Shown: positions 26,960 through 36,627 of the stretch, one piece after another
How positions within the stretch are numbered: the stretch's first letter is position 1
Layout of the letters: the number at the start of each line of letters is the position of its first letter
NCBI RefSeq assembly: GCF_000218875.1
Contig: NC_015709.1
Coordinates: 372,001 to 436,000 of the forward strand
Reading direction: 5' to 3'
Source: Zymomonas mobilis subsp. pomaceae ATCC 29192
GTDB taxonomy: Bacteria; Pseudomonadota; Alphaproteobacteria; Sphingomonadales; Sphingomonadaceae
Length of the DNA stretch: 64,000 nucleotides
Notes under the pieces: generated by a model
Databases searched by the model: none
Told to the model about the DNA's origin: nothing
What the model saw: only the letters and a program-made list of their open reading frames with translations
Program-made: the position numbers and the translations under genes

Positions 26960-27447
26960 TTACACCATTAATTTGAAATTAAAATTCAAATTATTTTTAT
27001 TTATATTATCATAAAAAACAATATAATTTTTTATTATTAGTGATTTATTTTAGAATCGACAAATATCCCAATTTTAAAAGCGTACTTCGTGCTTATCGAA
27101 TTTATACAAGCAAAAATAGTGATTCGGTTTCAATAAAAAATATTAAACCCTATGATATAATTTCTTATGAATTTTATAGGAAATTTCAGAAATCCATTCG
27201 CAAAAAACAATTAAATTTTATAATTTAAATTCAAAATATTTGGAAAAATTAAAAAATTAATACAAAAACAAAAAAGTAAATTATATAAATTTACTTTTCA
27301 ATTAAAGCGTATAGGCTTGTTGTAAGTATTAAGGAGAGAGTTTCCAACCTACCTGTAAAAGCAGGTAGGTTGGAAGATTTAAAAAATATTTTAAGCTATG
27401 AGTTAGGTTCTATAATCCTACGGCTTTATTTTTACATTTTGATCTTT
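26960..27447. other. AT-rich gap with a strong hairpin
   Basis: A 488-base AT-rich region. A 62-codon GTG ORF at 27040-27228 has no ribosome site and was not accepted. The only clear element is the 14-base-pair hairpin at 27342-27375, listed separately. Confidence 0.55.
27342..27375. repeat. Perfect 14-base-pair hairpin downstream of copZ
   Basis: TTCCAACCTACCTG (27342-27355) is an exact complement of CAGGTAGGTTGGAA (27362-27375), with a 6-base loop. It lies 73 bases after the copZ stop. There is no T run on either side, so it may be a terminator lacking a tail, an RNA-stabilising 3' end or a repeat-type element. Confidence 0.6.
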
Positions 27448-27657
27448 CTACCCTTGAACCTCATATCCTAGATCTTCTATTTCTTTTCGAATAGCCTCTT
27501 CTGTAATCTTTTCAGCGCTATAATCGACAGTAACCGCTTTATTTTTGAGAGAAACCTTTACCTCAGTAATACCGTCAAGCTGACCCAGTCCATTTTCAAT
27601 AGCCTTGACACAATGTTCGCAATGCATGCCATCAACTTGTATAATTAACCGAGTCAT
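27448..27657 (-). CDS. copZ: CopZ-like copper chaperone (HMA domain)
   Basis: A 69-residue single heavy-metal-associated domain. The metal motif GMHCEHC (CxxC, Cys13 and Cys16) sits in the first loop, with the usual beta-alpha-beta pattern after it and DLGYEVQ near the end. Such proteins carry Cu(I) to or from the copper pump. It lies 19 bases after copA on the same strand, so the two are almost certainly one operon. Confidence 0.93.
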   Translation of the reverse strand: MTRLIIQVDGMHCEHCVKAIENGLGQLDGITEVKVSLKNKAVTVDYSAEKITEEAIRKEIEDLGYEVQG

Positions 27658-27676
27658 AAATTTTCTCCTAAAAAAT

Positions 27677-29926
27677 TTAAAAAGGTTTCCAACGGCTTAA
27701 TAATAAAGAATTACTAATCACTGAAACCGAACTCATAGCCATCGCTGCACCCGCTATGACCGGGTTAAGAAAACCAAATGCCGCGAGTGGAATACCTAGT
27801 ATGTTATAGATAAAGGCAAAAAATAAATTTTGTCGCATCTTTCTCATTGTAGCACGGGATAAGGTAATAGCAGAGACAACATCTCTTAAATCAGATTTAA
27901 CCAATACAATATCAGCGGCTTCCATGGCGATATCTGAACCGGCTCCAATCGCAAAACTAACATCGGCTATGGCTAAGGCAGGTGCATCATTAATGCCGTC
28001 TCCTACCATGGCTACGTAATAGCCCTGTTTGCGAAGAGTTTGGATTTCATCCGCCTTTCCTTGTGGCAAAAGATTAGCCTTAAACGTTTTGATGTCAGAT
28101 TTCTCTGCAATCGCCGCCGCCGTATTAGCGTTATCTCCTGTCATCATGATTACCTTAATACCAAGGTGATGAAATGCCTTAACGGCTTCTTTAGAAGATG
28201 AACGAATAGGATCCGTAAGCGCTAGACTGCCCAGATAGTGTGAACCTTCTGCAAAATGAACAAATGTCGCCCCTTCCCTTTCTACATTTTCGATATGCGC
28301 CTTATTAAAAGAGGATTGCTGCATATCGTTTTCTACATCAACGCCAGATTCATGTAAGAATCGAAGGGAACCCATTTTAAAAATAGAATGATCCGGTTTG
28401 ATAGCTGTCAGTCCAAGGCCTGCTTTTTCTGTTATCTGGGAAACCTGAAAAGCCTCAGCCGATTGTCCATGGCAAAAATGTGTAATCGCTTGGGATAAGG
28501 GATGAGAGGAATGAAGGGATAAGGAAAGGGCTACATTTAATAGATAAGTCTGATCTATAGACGAGGCGAGTAAAACAGTAGAAACCGCGGGTTTCCCTTC
28601 TGTTACAGTGCCTGTCTTATCAACAATAAGACAATTTATATTCTGGGCACGTTCTAAAGATTCTGCATTCCGAATAAGAATGCCGGATTTGGCACCGGCC
28701 CCCGTTCCGACCATAATAGCTGTTGGAACCGCAAGACCTAAAGAACAAGGACAGGCTATCACTAATGTTGCTACGGCGGATACTAGCGCATAAGAAAAAA
28801 TGCCTGTAATCCACCAGCTTAGAATGAAAGTTAAAACAGCAATACCCATGACAATAGGGACAAAAATGCTGGCGATTTTATCGGCTAACTTTTGAATTGG
28901 CGCTTTTGACCCCTGCGCCTCTTCTACCATTCTGATAATACCCCCTAATGCGGTATCATTCCCAACAGCAATGGCTTCTATTCGAAGCGGACTACCTTTA
29001 TTAATTGTCGCTGCAAAAATTTTATCGCCTGCTTTTTTGCTAACAGGCATGGCTTCACCCGTTAGCATCGCTTCGTCGACATCGGATTCACCAGAAATTA
29101 TTATACCATCAACCGGCACGCGTTCTCCTGCACGGATAAGAACAATATTACCGGTCTTTATCTGGTCAATATCAACATCTACTATTTTACCTTCTTCTTC
29201 AATATGCCCTTTCTTAGGTTGTAAGGACAATAAAGACCGCATAGCAGAACCCGCTCGGCTTTTTGCATGGCTTTCTAGTAAGCGCCCTAAAAGGATAAGG
29301 GTAATAATCATAGCACTTGCTTCAAAATAAACATGAAGAGCGCTAAGACCTAAAAAAGTGACAATGGTACTATATAAATAGGCAATACCTGTGCCGAGCG
29401 TTATCAGGACATCCATATTCGCCGCGCCGCTTCGCAACGATTTCCATGCGGCGACAAAAAAAGGCGCACCGGCCCCGAATTCTACAATTGTCGCTAATAC
29501 CCACTGCGAGAAACGCGGCATTTCCATAGCGGTCATATTTCCATGATGGGTAGGCCATAGCATTACAATCATTTGCCATAGAAAAGGTAAGCTACAGATA
29601 AAGGCGACAAGGAAGCGATAAAGGTCTAATTTTTGCTGTTTTTTTTCTATTACAGCCCGTTTTTCGTTATCAATCTTTTGGGCTTCCGAAGCGCCGTAAC
29701 CGGCTTTTTCTATGGTTGCGATAAGATCTGATGGGCTTACTTTATCGGGATCGATTAAAATATGCGCTTTTTCTGTTGCAAAATTGACGGCAGCCTTCAC
29801 GCCTGGCATTCTATTGAGTAATTTTTCAATACGACTTGAGCAAGCCGTGCAATCCATGCCTTCTATTAGCAACTGTACTGACCGCAGTTGTTTCGTATTT
29901 GAAGTTACGGACTGCATCATAGACAT
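27677..29926 (-). CDS. copA: Copper-exporting P1B-type ATPase
   Basis: CopA pumps Cu(I) out of the cytoplasm. The 749-residue protein has one N-terminal HMA domain with GMDCTAC (Cys26, Cys29), eight membrane helices, the actuator TGEAMP loop, the ion-path motif CPC in VIACPCSLGLAVP, the phosphorylation motif DKTGT, HP in SSHPLSQ, and MVGDGINDAPALA. CPC together with the GMxCxxC domain points to Cu(I)/Ag(I). An ATG two codons in (29920) is better spaced from AGGGA than the first. A copper-responsive MerR-type operator was looked for upstream but none is clear. Confidence 0.95.
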   Translation of the reverse strand: MSMMQSVTSNTKQLRSVQLLIEGMDCTACSSRIEKLLNRMPGVKAAVNFATEKAHILIDPDKVSPSDLIATIEKAGYGASEAQKIDNEKRAVIEKKQQKLDLYRFLVAFICSLPFLWQMIVMLWPTHHGNMTAMEMPRFSQWVLATIVEFGAGAPFFVAAWKSLRSGAANMDVLITLGTGIAYLYSTIVTFLGLSALHVYFEASAMIITLILLGRLLESHAKSRAGSAMRSLLSLQPKKGHIEEEGKIVDVDIDQIKTGNIVLIRAGERVPVDGIIISGESDVDEAMLTGEAMPVSKKAGDKIFAATINKGSPLRIEAIAVGNDTALGGIIRMVEEAQGSKAPIQKLADKIASIFVPIVMGIAVLTFILSWWITGIFSYALVSAVATLVIACPCSLGLAVPTAIMVGTGAGAKSGILIRNAESLERAQNINCLIVDKTGTVTEGKPAVSTVLLASSIDQTYLLNVALSLSLHSSHPLSQAITHFCHGQSAEAFQVSQITEKAGLGLTAIKPDHSIFKMGSLRFLHESGVDVENDMQQSSFNKAHIENVEREGATFVHFAEGSHYLGSLALTDPIRSSSKEAVKAFHHLGIKVIMMTGDNANTAAAIAEKSDIKTFKANLLPQGKADEIQTLRKQGYYVAMVGDGINDAPALAIADVSFAIGAGSDIAMEAADIVLVKSDLRDVVSAITLSRATMRKMRQNLFFAFIYNILGIPLAAFGFLNPVIAGAAMAMSSVSVISNSLLLSRWKPF

Positions 29927-30236
29927 TCCCTAAAGCTGATTATAGCTAGAGTATGGATAGATATTTATATGATACAAGCCGTATTTTATAAGGCCTGAAA
30001 ATTTGTTTTTTAAGCAAATTATCAGTCAAAAAAAGAAATAAAATTATAAAATTTAAAGATTCCTTTTATGTCCAAAGAAACCCTACCTATTGGGACTATT
30101 TTTTAATTTGTTTTCTATTTGATAAAGATTTTTAAGACTTGTTTTCTTTCAAAATAGAACCATCCCCCTATATAGGGCACAATCCAGCCTAAAAAAGAAG
30201 GCTGATTCTTTAATGGATTCTTTATAAGGATTGTTC
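29927..30236. promoter_or_regulatory. copA-folD divergent promoter region
   Basis: A 310-base gap with promoters in both directions. On the minus strand a TATAAT-like -10 element occurs about 15 bases before the copA ribosome site. On the plus side CCCTATATAGGG lies 60 bases before the folD start (listed separately). No ORF is convincing. Confidence 0.45.
30166..30177. promoter_or_regulatory. CCCT-N4-AGGG palindrome upstream of folD
   Basis: CCCTATATAGGG is a perfect 12-base palindrome of the same form as sites before the genes at 20172 and 63954. It lies about 60 bases before the folD ATG, where it could overlap the promoter. Confidence 0.45.
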
Positions 30237-31139
30237 ATGACTGAGGCAATAATTATTGATGGTAAAACTTTTTCATCAAATTTACGTAATAAAATTGCCG
30301 AAGATGTCAAATCTCTGAAAAAAGAACAGGGAATAGTTCCAGGTCTTGCTGTAGTTTTAGTGGGCGAAAATCCGGCTAGTCAAATTTATGTCCGTAAAAA
30401 AGAAGAAATGACTAAAGCGGTCGGCATGCATTCCGTTAGTCATCATGTGAAAGCCGATATTAGCCAGCAAGCTTTGTTGGACTTAATTGATACCCTTAAT
30501 CGTGATCCTGTCATTCATGGCATACTGGTTCAGTTACCTCTTCCAAAACATATTGATACTCCAACAATTTTAGCCGCTATTGATCCGGCTAAAGATGTCG
30601 ATGGTTTTCATATTATAAATGCAGGATTACTGGCTATTGGCAAACCGGCCTTGGTACCTTGTACGCCAGCCGGTTGCATGATGTTGTTGAAGGATACTTT
30701 GGGAAATCTTCAAGGAAAGAGTGCCCTAGTTATTGGTCGTTCGACCATTGTAGGTCGCCCGATGGCTCAACTTTTACTTGCGGCTGATTGCACCGTCACG
30801 ATTGCGCATCGATATACGAGCAATCTAGAGGCTTTATGCCGACAAGCCGATATTGTTGTTGCCGCTGTTGGTATTCCTCATTTTGTCAAGGGAACATGGA
30901 TTAAACCTGGGGCGGTTATCATTGATGTAGGTATTAATCGTATTCCTGCCCAAGATCCTGAGGCAAAGGCCGCCGGAAAGACAAAAATCGTCGGAGATGT
31001 CGATTTTGAAGAAGCGGCTAAAGTCGCTTCGGCCATTACCCCTGTACCGGGTGGGGTTGGCCCCATGACAATCGCTTGCCTTCTCAATAATACTATTCAG
31101 GCCGCGCGGGCTTTATCCGATTCAACGGCCCCTTCATGA
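30237..31139 (+). CDS. folD: Methylenetetrahydrofolate dehydrogenase / cyclohydrolase
   Basis: FolD makes 10-formyl-tetrahydrofolate from 5,10-methylene-tetrahydrofolate through two NADP-linked steps in one-carbon metabolism. The protein has 300 residues from the ATG at 30237, chosen because AGGA lies six bases upstream; an in-frame TTG two codons earlier is less likely. Signature motifs are [14 protein letters not shown] with the catalytic lysine, [39 protein letters not shown] for the cofactor domain and [18 protein letters not shown] near the end. It is followed within 45 bases by ilvE on the same strand, so co-transcription is possible. Confidence 0.96.
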   Translation: MTEAIIIDGKTFSSNLRNKIAEDVKSLKKEQGIVPGLAVVLVGENPASQIYVRKKEEMTKAVGMHSVSHHVKADISQQALLDLIDTLNRDPVIHGILVQLPLPKHIDTPTILAAIDPAKDVDGFHIINAGLLAIGKPALVPCTPAGCMMLLKDTLGNLQGKSALVIGRSTIVGRPMAQLLLAADCTVTIAHRYTSNLEALCRQADIVVAAVGIPHFVKGTWIKPGAVIIDVGINRIPAQDPEAKAAGKTKIVGDVDFEEAAKVASAITPVPGGVGPMTIACLLNNTIQAARALSDSTAPS

Positions 31140-31183
31140 GGGGGATAGTATTCAATTTATAGATAACTTTTACGTTAAATAAG

Positions 31184-32296
31184 ATGGGCAGAATTATGTC
31201 TAAGACAAAAATATCTTCAATGATTATGATAGAAGCCACATCTAACCCTACCCCCGCTGACAAGCGTAAAGCGATGATGGAAAATCCTGGTTTTGGTACC
31301 ACTTTTTCTGATCATATGGTTGTGGTACGCTATTCAGAAGAGAAAGGGTGGCATGATGGGCGGTTGATGGCACGTCAGCCTTTACCTTTAGATCCTGCGG
31401 CGTCTGTTCTTCATTATGCTCAGGAAATTTTTGAAGGCATGAAGGCTTATCGCGGTAAGGATGATGAAATTCTGTTATTTCGTCCTGAAGAAAATGCCCG
31501 TCGTTTTCGGCATTCAGCGGATGTCATGGCCATGAAGCCCGTTCCAGAAGAACTTTTTCTGGAAGCTGTCCATAAATTAGTCGAAATTGATCGTGACTGG
31601 GTCCCAGATGCCGAGGGGGGTAGTCTTTATATCCGTCCTTTCCAAATCGCAAGTCAGCCTTTTTTGGGGGTAAAACCGGCTAAAGAGTATCTTTTTGTTG
31701 TAATTGCCTGTTCAGTTGGATCTTACTTTAAGGACGTTAGCAAGGGGGTTCCGATCTGGGTTTCAGAAAACCATGTTCGCGCTGTTCCCGGTGGTACGGG
31801 TACCGCCAAATGTGGTGGCAATTACGCGGCTAGCCTGACTGCTCAAGCAGAGGGGTATGAACATGGTTGCGCTCAGGTTGTATTTTTGGATGCACTGGAA
31901 CGTCGTTGGATCGAAGAATTAGGGGGTATGAATGTCTTTTTCGTGATGAATGACAAGACGCTTATTACCCCTCCGTTAAAGGGCACAATTCTGCATGGAA
32001 TTACCCGCAAGTCGATTATCGAATTAGCGCGGGATAAAGGTTATACCGTTTTAGAACAGCCTTATAGCCTTGATCAATGGCGTGAAGATGCCCGTTCTGG
32101 CAAACTAGCTGAAGCTTTTGCCTGTGGCACAGCCGCTGTAATTACTTCAATCAGTAAGGTCTGTGATACCCACGGTGATTTTGAAATTGGGAAAGACGGC
32201 GCCAATAATCCGGTCGCTAATGAATTACGGGAATCTCTTATTGATATTCAACGCGGTCGAGTTGCAGACCCTTATGGTTGGGTCGAACGCGTTTAA
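31184..32296 (+). CDS. ilvE: Branched-chain amino acid aminotransferase
   Basis: This class IV PLP enzyme makes or uses valine, leucine and isoleucine. The 370-residue length and motifs fit the large type II IlvE: FGTTFSDHMVVVRYSEEKGW, LHYAQEIFEGMKAYRG, RPEENARRFRHSADVMAMKP, SLYIRPFQIASQPFLGVKPA and the PLP lysine in GGTGTAKCGGNYAASL. Several ATG codons cluster at the N-terminus (31184, 31196, 31223), and the true start may be one of the later ones. It ends in a strong terminator. leuA is elsewhere in the window, so branched-chain genes are scattered. Confidence 0.95.
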   Translation: MGRIMSKTKISSMIMIEATSNPTPADKRKAMMENPGFGTTFSDHMVVVRYSEEKGWHDGRLMARQPLPLDPAASVLHYAQEIFEGMKAYRGKDDEILLFRPEENARRFRHSADVMAMKPVPEELFLEAVHKLVEIDRDWVPDAEGGSLYIRPFQIASQPFLGVKPAKEYLFVVIACSVGSYFKDVSKGVPIWVSENHVRAVPGGTGTAKCGGNYAASLTAQAEGYEHGCAQVVFLDALERRWIEELGGMNVFFVMNDKTLITPPLKGTILHGITRKSIIELARDKGYTVLEQPYSLDQWREDARSGKLAEAFACGTAAVITSISKVCDTHGDFEIGKDGANNPVANELRESLIDIQRGRVADPYGWVERV

Positions 32297-32315
32297 AAAT
32301 TATTAATATAATGCC

Positions 32316-32350
32316 AAAGCCACCGGAAGAACTGTCCGGTGGCTTTTTTT
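32316..32350 (+). terminator. ilvE terminator
   Basis: AAAGCCACCGGA (32316-32327) pairs perfectly with TCCGGTGGCTTT (32335-32346), followed by a T run. Confidence 0.95.
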
Positions 32351-32356
32351 AAAAAA

Positions 32357-34243
32357 TCAAATTTTTACGCTGTCAATGTAGCGGTCAATAACGTTCCTTA
32401 AAACAGGTAACGGAACGCCACCCGTTTTAACAACAGCATCATCAAACGATCCTAGATCAAAAGCTTGCCCTAACGCCTCTTTGGCATGCTGCCTTAATCT
32501 TAAAATTTCAAGCTGTCCCATCTTATAGCCACAAGCTTGGCCTGGGCTAACGCAATAGCGATCAACTTCGCTTGTCGCGGCTTCTTCCACATAGCCACAT
32601 TCTTCTATCAGATAGCGGATAGCTTGTGCTCGCGACCAGCCCATGGCATGCAATCCTGTATCAACAACTAAACGACAGGCTCTAAATTGTTGATCTAATA
32701 AATAGCCAATCTTGCTGATAGGATCATGGGTATAAAGGCCTAATTCGTCTACTAACTTTTCGGCATAGAGGGCCCAGCCTTCAACAAAAGCATTAAAGCC
32801 CATCATCGATGAAATGAGCGGAACATTTTTGTTATATTCTGCTAAATAAGCCCCCTGCCAGCTATGACCGGGGATACCTTCATGCGCGGTTAGCGTTGTT
32901 AAAGAATAACGCGGCCATAGTTTTGTAGAGGCTAAATTAATATAATAAACAGCAGGACGGCTACCATCCAGGGCCGGAAAATTCATATAGCCAAGAGGTG
33001 CCCCCTTCTCGACATCTGGAGGCACTCTTTTTATCGTAATGGGTGCCTTCATGGGCAAATGAGATATTTGGGATAAAAGAGGCCTAATAGCGGCAAGGCG
33101 GTCTTTCAGATAGGCTAATATTTCTGCCCGTCCAGTGTCATTATCAGGATAGAGGAAACGCTCGTCTTTGCTTAATACCTGCAATCGCTGACCCACAGGA
33201 CCTTGTGTAAAGCCTTGTCCTTTAAGAAGCCCATCCATTTCTGCCTTTAAAAGAGCATTTTGTTCAAGCCCAATTTTATGAATTTCAGTGGCCGGTGTTG
33301 TAAGCGTAGTGCCTAACCGTAAAGCCCAATTATAATAGGCTTCGCCATTTGGTAGACGCGCTACTGATGGATTAATATCGGCTTTGGGAATAATGTTAGA
33401 AAAGGCTGAAATCTCTTTATCCAAAGCCGGATACAGGCAATCTTCAACAATTTTAGCCGCTTTAACTGAAAAATGACGGTCTTGGATATTCGCTTTTTTA
33501 GCCCGACTATCCAAGCTTTGAACAAAACTTTGCTCAGAGGCTTTTATCGCCCGAAAGGCTTGCATCTGGGCTAAAGCTTTATCCGCAATAAAGCGAGGAG
33601 GAATAATACCAAGGGCGGCTTCTTTTTTAAGCTGTTCAGTTTCTTGGACTATCTGAGAGCCAAAAGCTTGCAGTCGTGAGAAATAGGCCTCTATATCTGT
33701 TTGGTTTTCAATACGATGCTGAGAATTTAAAAAATCTGCCATAAAGGTCGTAACGCCATTTTGTTGGCTGATACTGTATGTTTCTGTTCCTCCTGAAAAT
33801 CCAGAGGCGGCACCGCCACCATAAGAAAACTGTAATCCATCAATGCCCCGATCGACAGCATAGGAAACCGTATCATAATGAAGCTGATCTTGATCTTTAG
33901 AAATATAGGGTTTAACCTCATTTAATCGGTTCCGCATTGAACGAATTTGATTAGCCCAAGCGGTGAGGCCTTTATCCGAAGCATCAGAAAGTTTGAATTC
34001 CAGAGCGGCATTTTTGCCTTTATCCATCCCCAAACTAGTAGCTGTTTCTGGAGATAGGTTAAGAATTTCTTGAGAAAAATTGTCTAACAGATTCGCTAAA
34101 GGCGAAGTGGTTGGTAGCGCCGCTTTTGTTACATTCGGCATTATGCTTTTGATAGTGCCGGCTATAACTAAACTAGCACCTACACCTAATGCGCGTCGTC
34201 TATTGCAATCCCATTTGCCACGTTTTTTTCCCTGATTATCCAT
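32357..34243 (-). CDS. Tat-exported DUF885 family protein (putative metallopeptidase)
   Basis: A 628-residue protein of the DUF885 family. The start at 34243 is chosen because GGGGGGAGG lies eight bases upstream; a longer ORF starts at 34288. The N-terminus CNRRRALGVGASLVIAGTIK is a twin-arginine signal, so the folded protein should reach the periplasm. The family's putative zinc motif HEGIPGH appears in TLTAHEGIPGHSWQ near residue 470. DUF885 members are thought to be gluzincin-like peptidases or esterases, but the substrate is not established. It converges on ilvE with a shared terminator region. Confidence 0.82.
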   Translation of the reverse strand: MDNQGKKRGKWDCNRRRALGVGASLVIAGTIKSIMPNVTKAALPTTSPLANLLDNFSQEILNLSPETATSLGMDKGKNAALEFKLSDASDKGLTAWANQIRSMRNRLNEVKPYISKDQDQLHYDTVSYAVDRGIDGLQFSYGGGAASGFSGGTETYSISQQNGVTTFMADFLNSQHRIENQTDIEAYFSRLQAFGSQIVQETEQLKKEAALGIIPPRFIADKALAQMQAFRAIKASEQSFVQSLDSRAKKANIQDRHFSVKAAKIVEDCLYPALDKEISAFSNIIPKADINPSVARLPNGEAYYNWALRLGTTLTTPATEIHKIGLEQNALLKAEMDGLLKGQGFTQGPVGQRLQVLSKDERFLYPDNDTGRAEILAYLKDRLAAIRPLLSQISHLPMKAPITIKRVPPDVEKGAPLGYMNFPALDGSRPAVYYINLASTKLWPRYSLTTLTAHEGIPGHSWQGAYLAEYNKNVPLISSMMGFNAFVEGWALYAEKLVDELGLYTHDPISKIGYLLDQQFRACRLVVDTGLHAMGWSRAQAIRYLIEECGYVEEAATSEVDRYCVSPGQACGYKMGQLEILRLRQHAKEALGQAFDLGSFDDAVVKTGGVPLPVLRNVIDRYIDSVKI

Positions 34244-34414
34244 GTAATGTGCCTCCCCCCGTTGGCAAAAGCCTTTTCTAAAGGCCAATAGAAAACAGAA
34301 AACAATTATAAAATTTTAGTTTTAGGTTTTATAATTGTAATAAAGCATAGCATTTCGGATTATCAAAACAGACGCAAGAAAAATATCTTTCTAAGACATA
34401 ATAATATTTTGTTT

Positions 34415-34457
34415 TTTTATAAAAGCCCCGATCTCAACATAAAAGCAAGATCGGGGC
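34415..34457 (-). terminator. Terminator after the polysaccharide export lipoprotein gene
   Basis: GCCCCGATCT (34425-34434) pairs with AGATCGGGGC (34448-34457). On the minus strand the stem is followed by TTTTATAAAAAAAC, so it ends the upstream OPX gene. Confidence 0.8.
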
Positions 34458-34473
34458 CAAAGGACAAAAAATC

Positions 34474-35745
34474 TTAATAGGCGGCAGCGCGCGCTATAAG
34501 AAGAGGCGCAAATATTTGATTAACAATATTAGCAAATTTTATAGCCCGCGTCAGTTTAGCACTCGCTATATAAAGCACATCTTTATCGCGTAAAGTAAAG
34601 CGTTGTGCTAAAAAATAACTAGAAGGATCTAGCATATTAAGCTTATAGATAACGGGTCTTTCTTTATTAGGTGCATTAGGATCTGGGACAAAACGCATCA
34701 AGAATACAGCCCTCGGATCAGAGATATTATCATTAGGACCGCCTCCCCTTGCTAGGGCTTCTGCTAGTGAGACTTCTGGATTATTAAATCCCATTTGGTC
34801 AACTTTGCTACCGGCTCCAAAAACAGAAAAAGTCCGAGGCCGCCTCACCAATTCAATACGATCTCCGGGAAGTAAAACCAAGTTATCAGGGCTTTCAGGC
34901 GTTATATGATCCAAACGCTGCTTAATTGTCTTATTACCTCGAGAAAAGATAATGACCGTATCCGCCAAAAGTACAGGTTGTCGAGGCCCTCCCACGAAGG
35001 AGACTGCATCTAGCACTCTTTCCCGATAAAGCGTTAGAGGCATACGCCCTGATTTTGTGGCATCATCACCTCCGACATAAACAGTGTTCGCTACATTCTC
35101 GAGAACAGCGACCATCGCCTGAGGTTTTTGGGATTGTGTCGAAAAAGCCTGCTCAATTAAATGTTGAATCTGGATGGTACGTAATCCAGCAACATGGAGC
35201 CGTCCGCCGTAAGGTAATTTTATAGTACCCATGGCATCGACAGCCACTATATCAAAATGTTCGCCTGATGCGGAAGGGTCAATACCCGTATATCCATAGC
35301 GATTACTGTTACCTATAAAAAGACGCGTTCCGGCTTCATAAATACTAATTCGTAGCACATCACCAGGCCCGACAAGATCAACTCGTCCCTCTTCTGTCAG
35401 ATCTCTTAATTTTAGATTTCGGCTGTCAACATTAGAATTTTCTTTAGTATATCTTTCTGCTGCGGATGAAAGGGAAATATTATCATCTAAAATTTCACTG
35501 TTTTTATCTGCCGTTAATACAGCGGTCATGCCGTTAGAAGGTAAATTAAGATCCACAAGTTCAATGTTAAGATGATTTTTACCGGGCTTCACTCCTTTCA
35601 ACAATTGATGTGCTGTCGGGCCGCTTGATGGTAAAGAATTACAACCAGCGAGCACTAGTGGCAATAAAATTAATCCTGATCTAGACAGGTATGCGGCATA
35701 TCTCGATAAAAACCGAGTAAAGGAGGAGCAAGAAGTCGTCATCAC
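34474..35745 (-). CDS. Outer-membrane polysaccharide export lipoprotein (OPX, Wza/KpsD/BexD family)
   Basis: A 423-residue lipoprotein. The signal peptide ends in the lipobox LAGC with Cys35. The polysaccharide export (SLBB-containing) core follows: DLVGPGDVLRISIYEAG near 130-146, IKLPYGGRLHVAGL, then repeats with VYVGGDDATKSGRMPL and LLPGDRIELVRRPRTFSVFGAG. OPX proteins form the outer-membrane channel for capsule or exopolysaccharide. It is divergent from an ABC ATPase/glycosyltransferase/KpsE-like operon and belongs to the same export system. Confidence 0.88.
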   Translation of the reverse strand: MMTTSCSSFTRFLSRYAAYLSRSGLILLPLVLAGCNSLPSSGPTAHQLLKGVKPGKNHLNIELVDLNLPSNGMTAVLTADKNSEILDDNISLSSAAERYTKENSNVDSRNLKLRDLTEEGRVDLVGPGDVLRISIYEAGTRLFIGNSNRYGYTGIDPSASGEHFDIVAVDAMGTIKLPYGGRLHVAGLRTIQIQHLIEQAFSTQSQKPQAMVAVLENVANTVYVGGDDATKSGRMPLTLYRERVLDAVSFVGGPRQPVLLADTVIIFSRGNKTIKQRLDHITPESPDNLVLLPGDRIELVRRPRTFSVFGAGSKVDQMGFNNPEVSLAEALARGGGPNDNISDPRAVFLMRFVPDPNAPNKERPVIYKLNMLDPSSYFLAQRFTLRDKDVLYIASAKLTRAIKFANIVNQIFAPLLIARAAAY

Positions 35746-35958
35746 TTAGGGCTCTTGCTATATCTCAGAAAAAAAATAAAGCACCCCTCACCATTTTTGT
35801 GAGCAACCTTAAACGGAATGTCCATTCTGCCTCTTTTTATGAGATAAGATTTTTTATAAATTTTTTTGTAATTAGGTTTCTATAAATGAAGCGCTCACTT
35901 TATACTAATTAAACATCTATCCAAAACAAATATGCAGAATCTAGCTTTTTAAGCTAAA

Positions 35959-36627
35959 ATGGTAAAGAAAATGATTAGATTTAATAATGTTACAAAAATT
36001 TATAAAAATAAAAACTTTGAAAATATTGTCTTCAAAGACCTTAACTTTACATTAAGGCGAGGGCAAAGCCTGGGTATTTGTGGAGCGAATGGGGCGGGAA
36101 AGTCAACCCTTACACGTCTAATCGCCGGTGTAGAAAAACCAACTTCGGGCACAATTACAAGAAAAATGTCTACATCTTGGCCTATCGGATATACTAGCGC
36201 GTTTCAAAGCAGTCTGACAGGCGCTGATAATTGTCGCTTCATTGCGCGTGTTTATGGGAAACCCGAAGCTGAACTTTTGGCTTATGTAGAAGATTTTGCT
36301 CAATTAGGACGTTTCTTCAGACAGCCTATTAAAACTTATTCAGCGGGCATGATTGCAAGGTTAGCTTTCGGTGTATCCTTGGCAGTACATTTCGACTGTT
36401 ATCTGGTCGATGAAGTTACAGGAGCTGGCGATGAGCGATTTAGAGCTCGATGCCAAGAAGCCTTAGCCCAACGTCGTCAAAAAGGTACCCTTGTTATGAT
36501 TTCGCATGACTTCAATACGTTGAGAGAATATTGTGACTTAGGGGCTGTTATGTATCAAAAACAACTTTATTTATTTGATAATATTGATGAAGCAATTGAA
36601 TTTCACCAAGAAAAACAAAATCAATAA
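35959..36627 (+). CDS. Capsule polysaccharide export ABC ATPase (KpsT/BexA-like)
   Basis: A 222-residue ATPase of the group that powers export of lipid-linked polysaccharide. Walker A is GANGAGKS (42-49), the signature region is YSAGMIARLAFGVSLAV, where family members often have YSSGMRARLAFG, and Walker B is CYLVDEVTGAGDERF, followed by the switch histidine in MISHDF. The short length without extra C-terminal domain fits KpsT. The stop overlaps the start of the glycosyltransferase (TAATG), showing coupling. The permease KpsM that it needs is not adjacent. Confidence 0.87.
   Translation: MVKKMIRFNNVTKIYKNKNFENIVFKDLNFTLRRGQSLGICGANGAGKSTLTRLIAGVEKPTSGTITRKMSTSWPIGYTSAFQSSLTGADNCRFIARVYGKPEAELLAYVEDFAQLGRFFRQPIKTYSAGMIARLAFGVSLAVHFDCYLVDEVTGAGDERFRARCQEALAQRRQKGTLVMISHDFNTLREYCDLGAVMYQKQLYLFDNIDEAIEFHQEKQNQ

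Noticed and set aside
27040-27228. 62-codon ORF with GTG start on the plus strand
   Set aside because: No ribosome binding site, Lys/Ile/Tyr-rich composition expected from random AT-rich DNA, and no recognisable pattern.
28971-29330. 119-codon plus-strand ORF inside copA
   Set aside because: Antisense shadow of a conserved ATPase region.
29927-30000. Search for a CueR-type operator before copA
   Set aside because: No ACCTTCC/GGAAGGT-like dyad was found.
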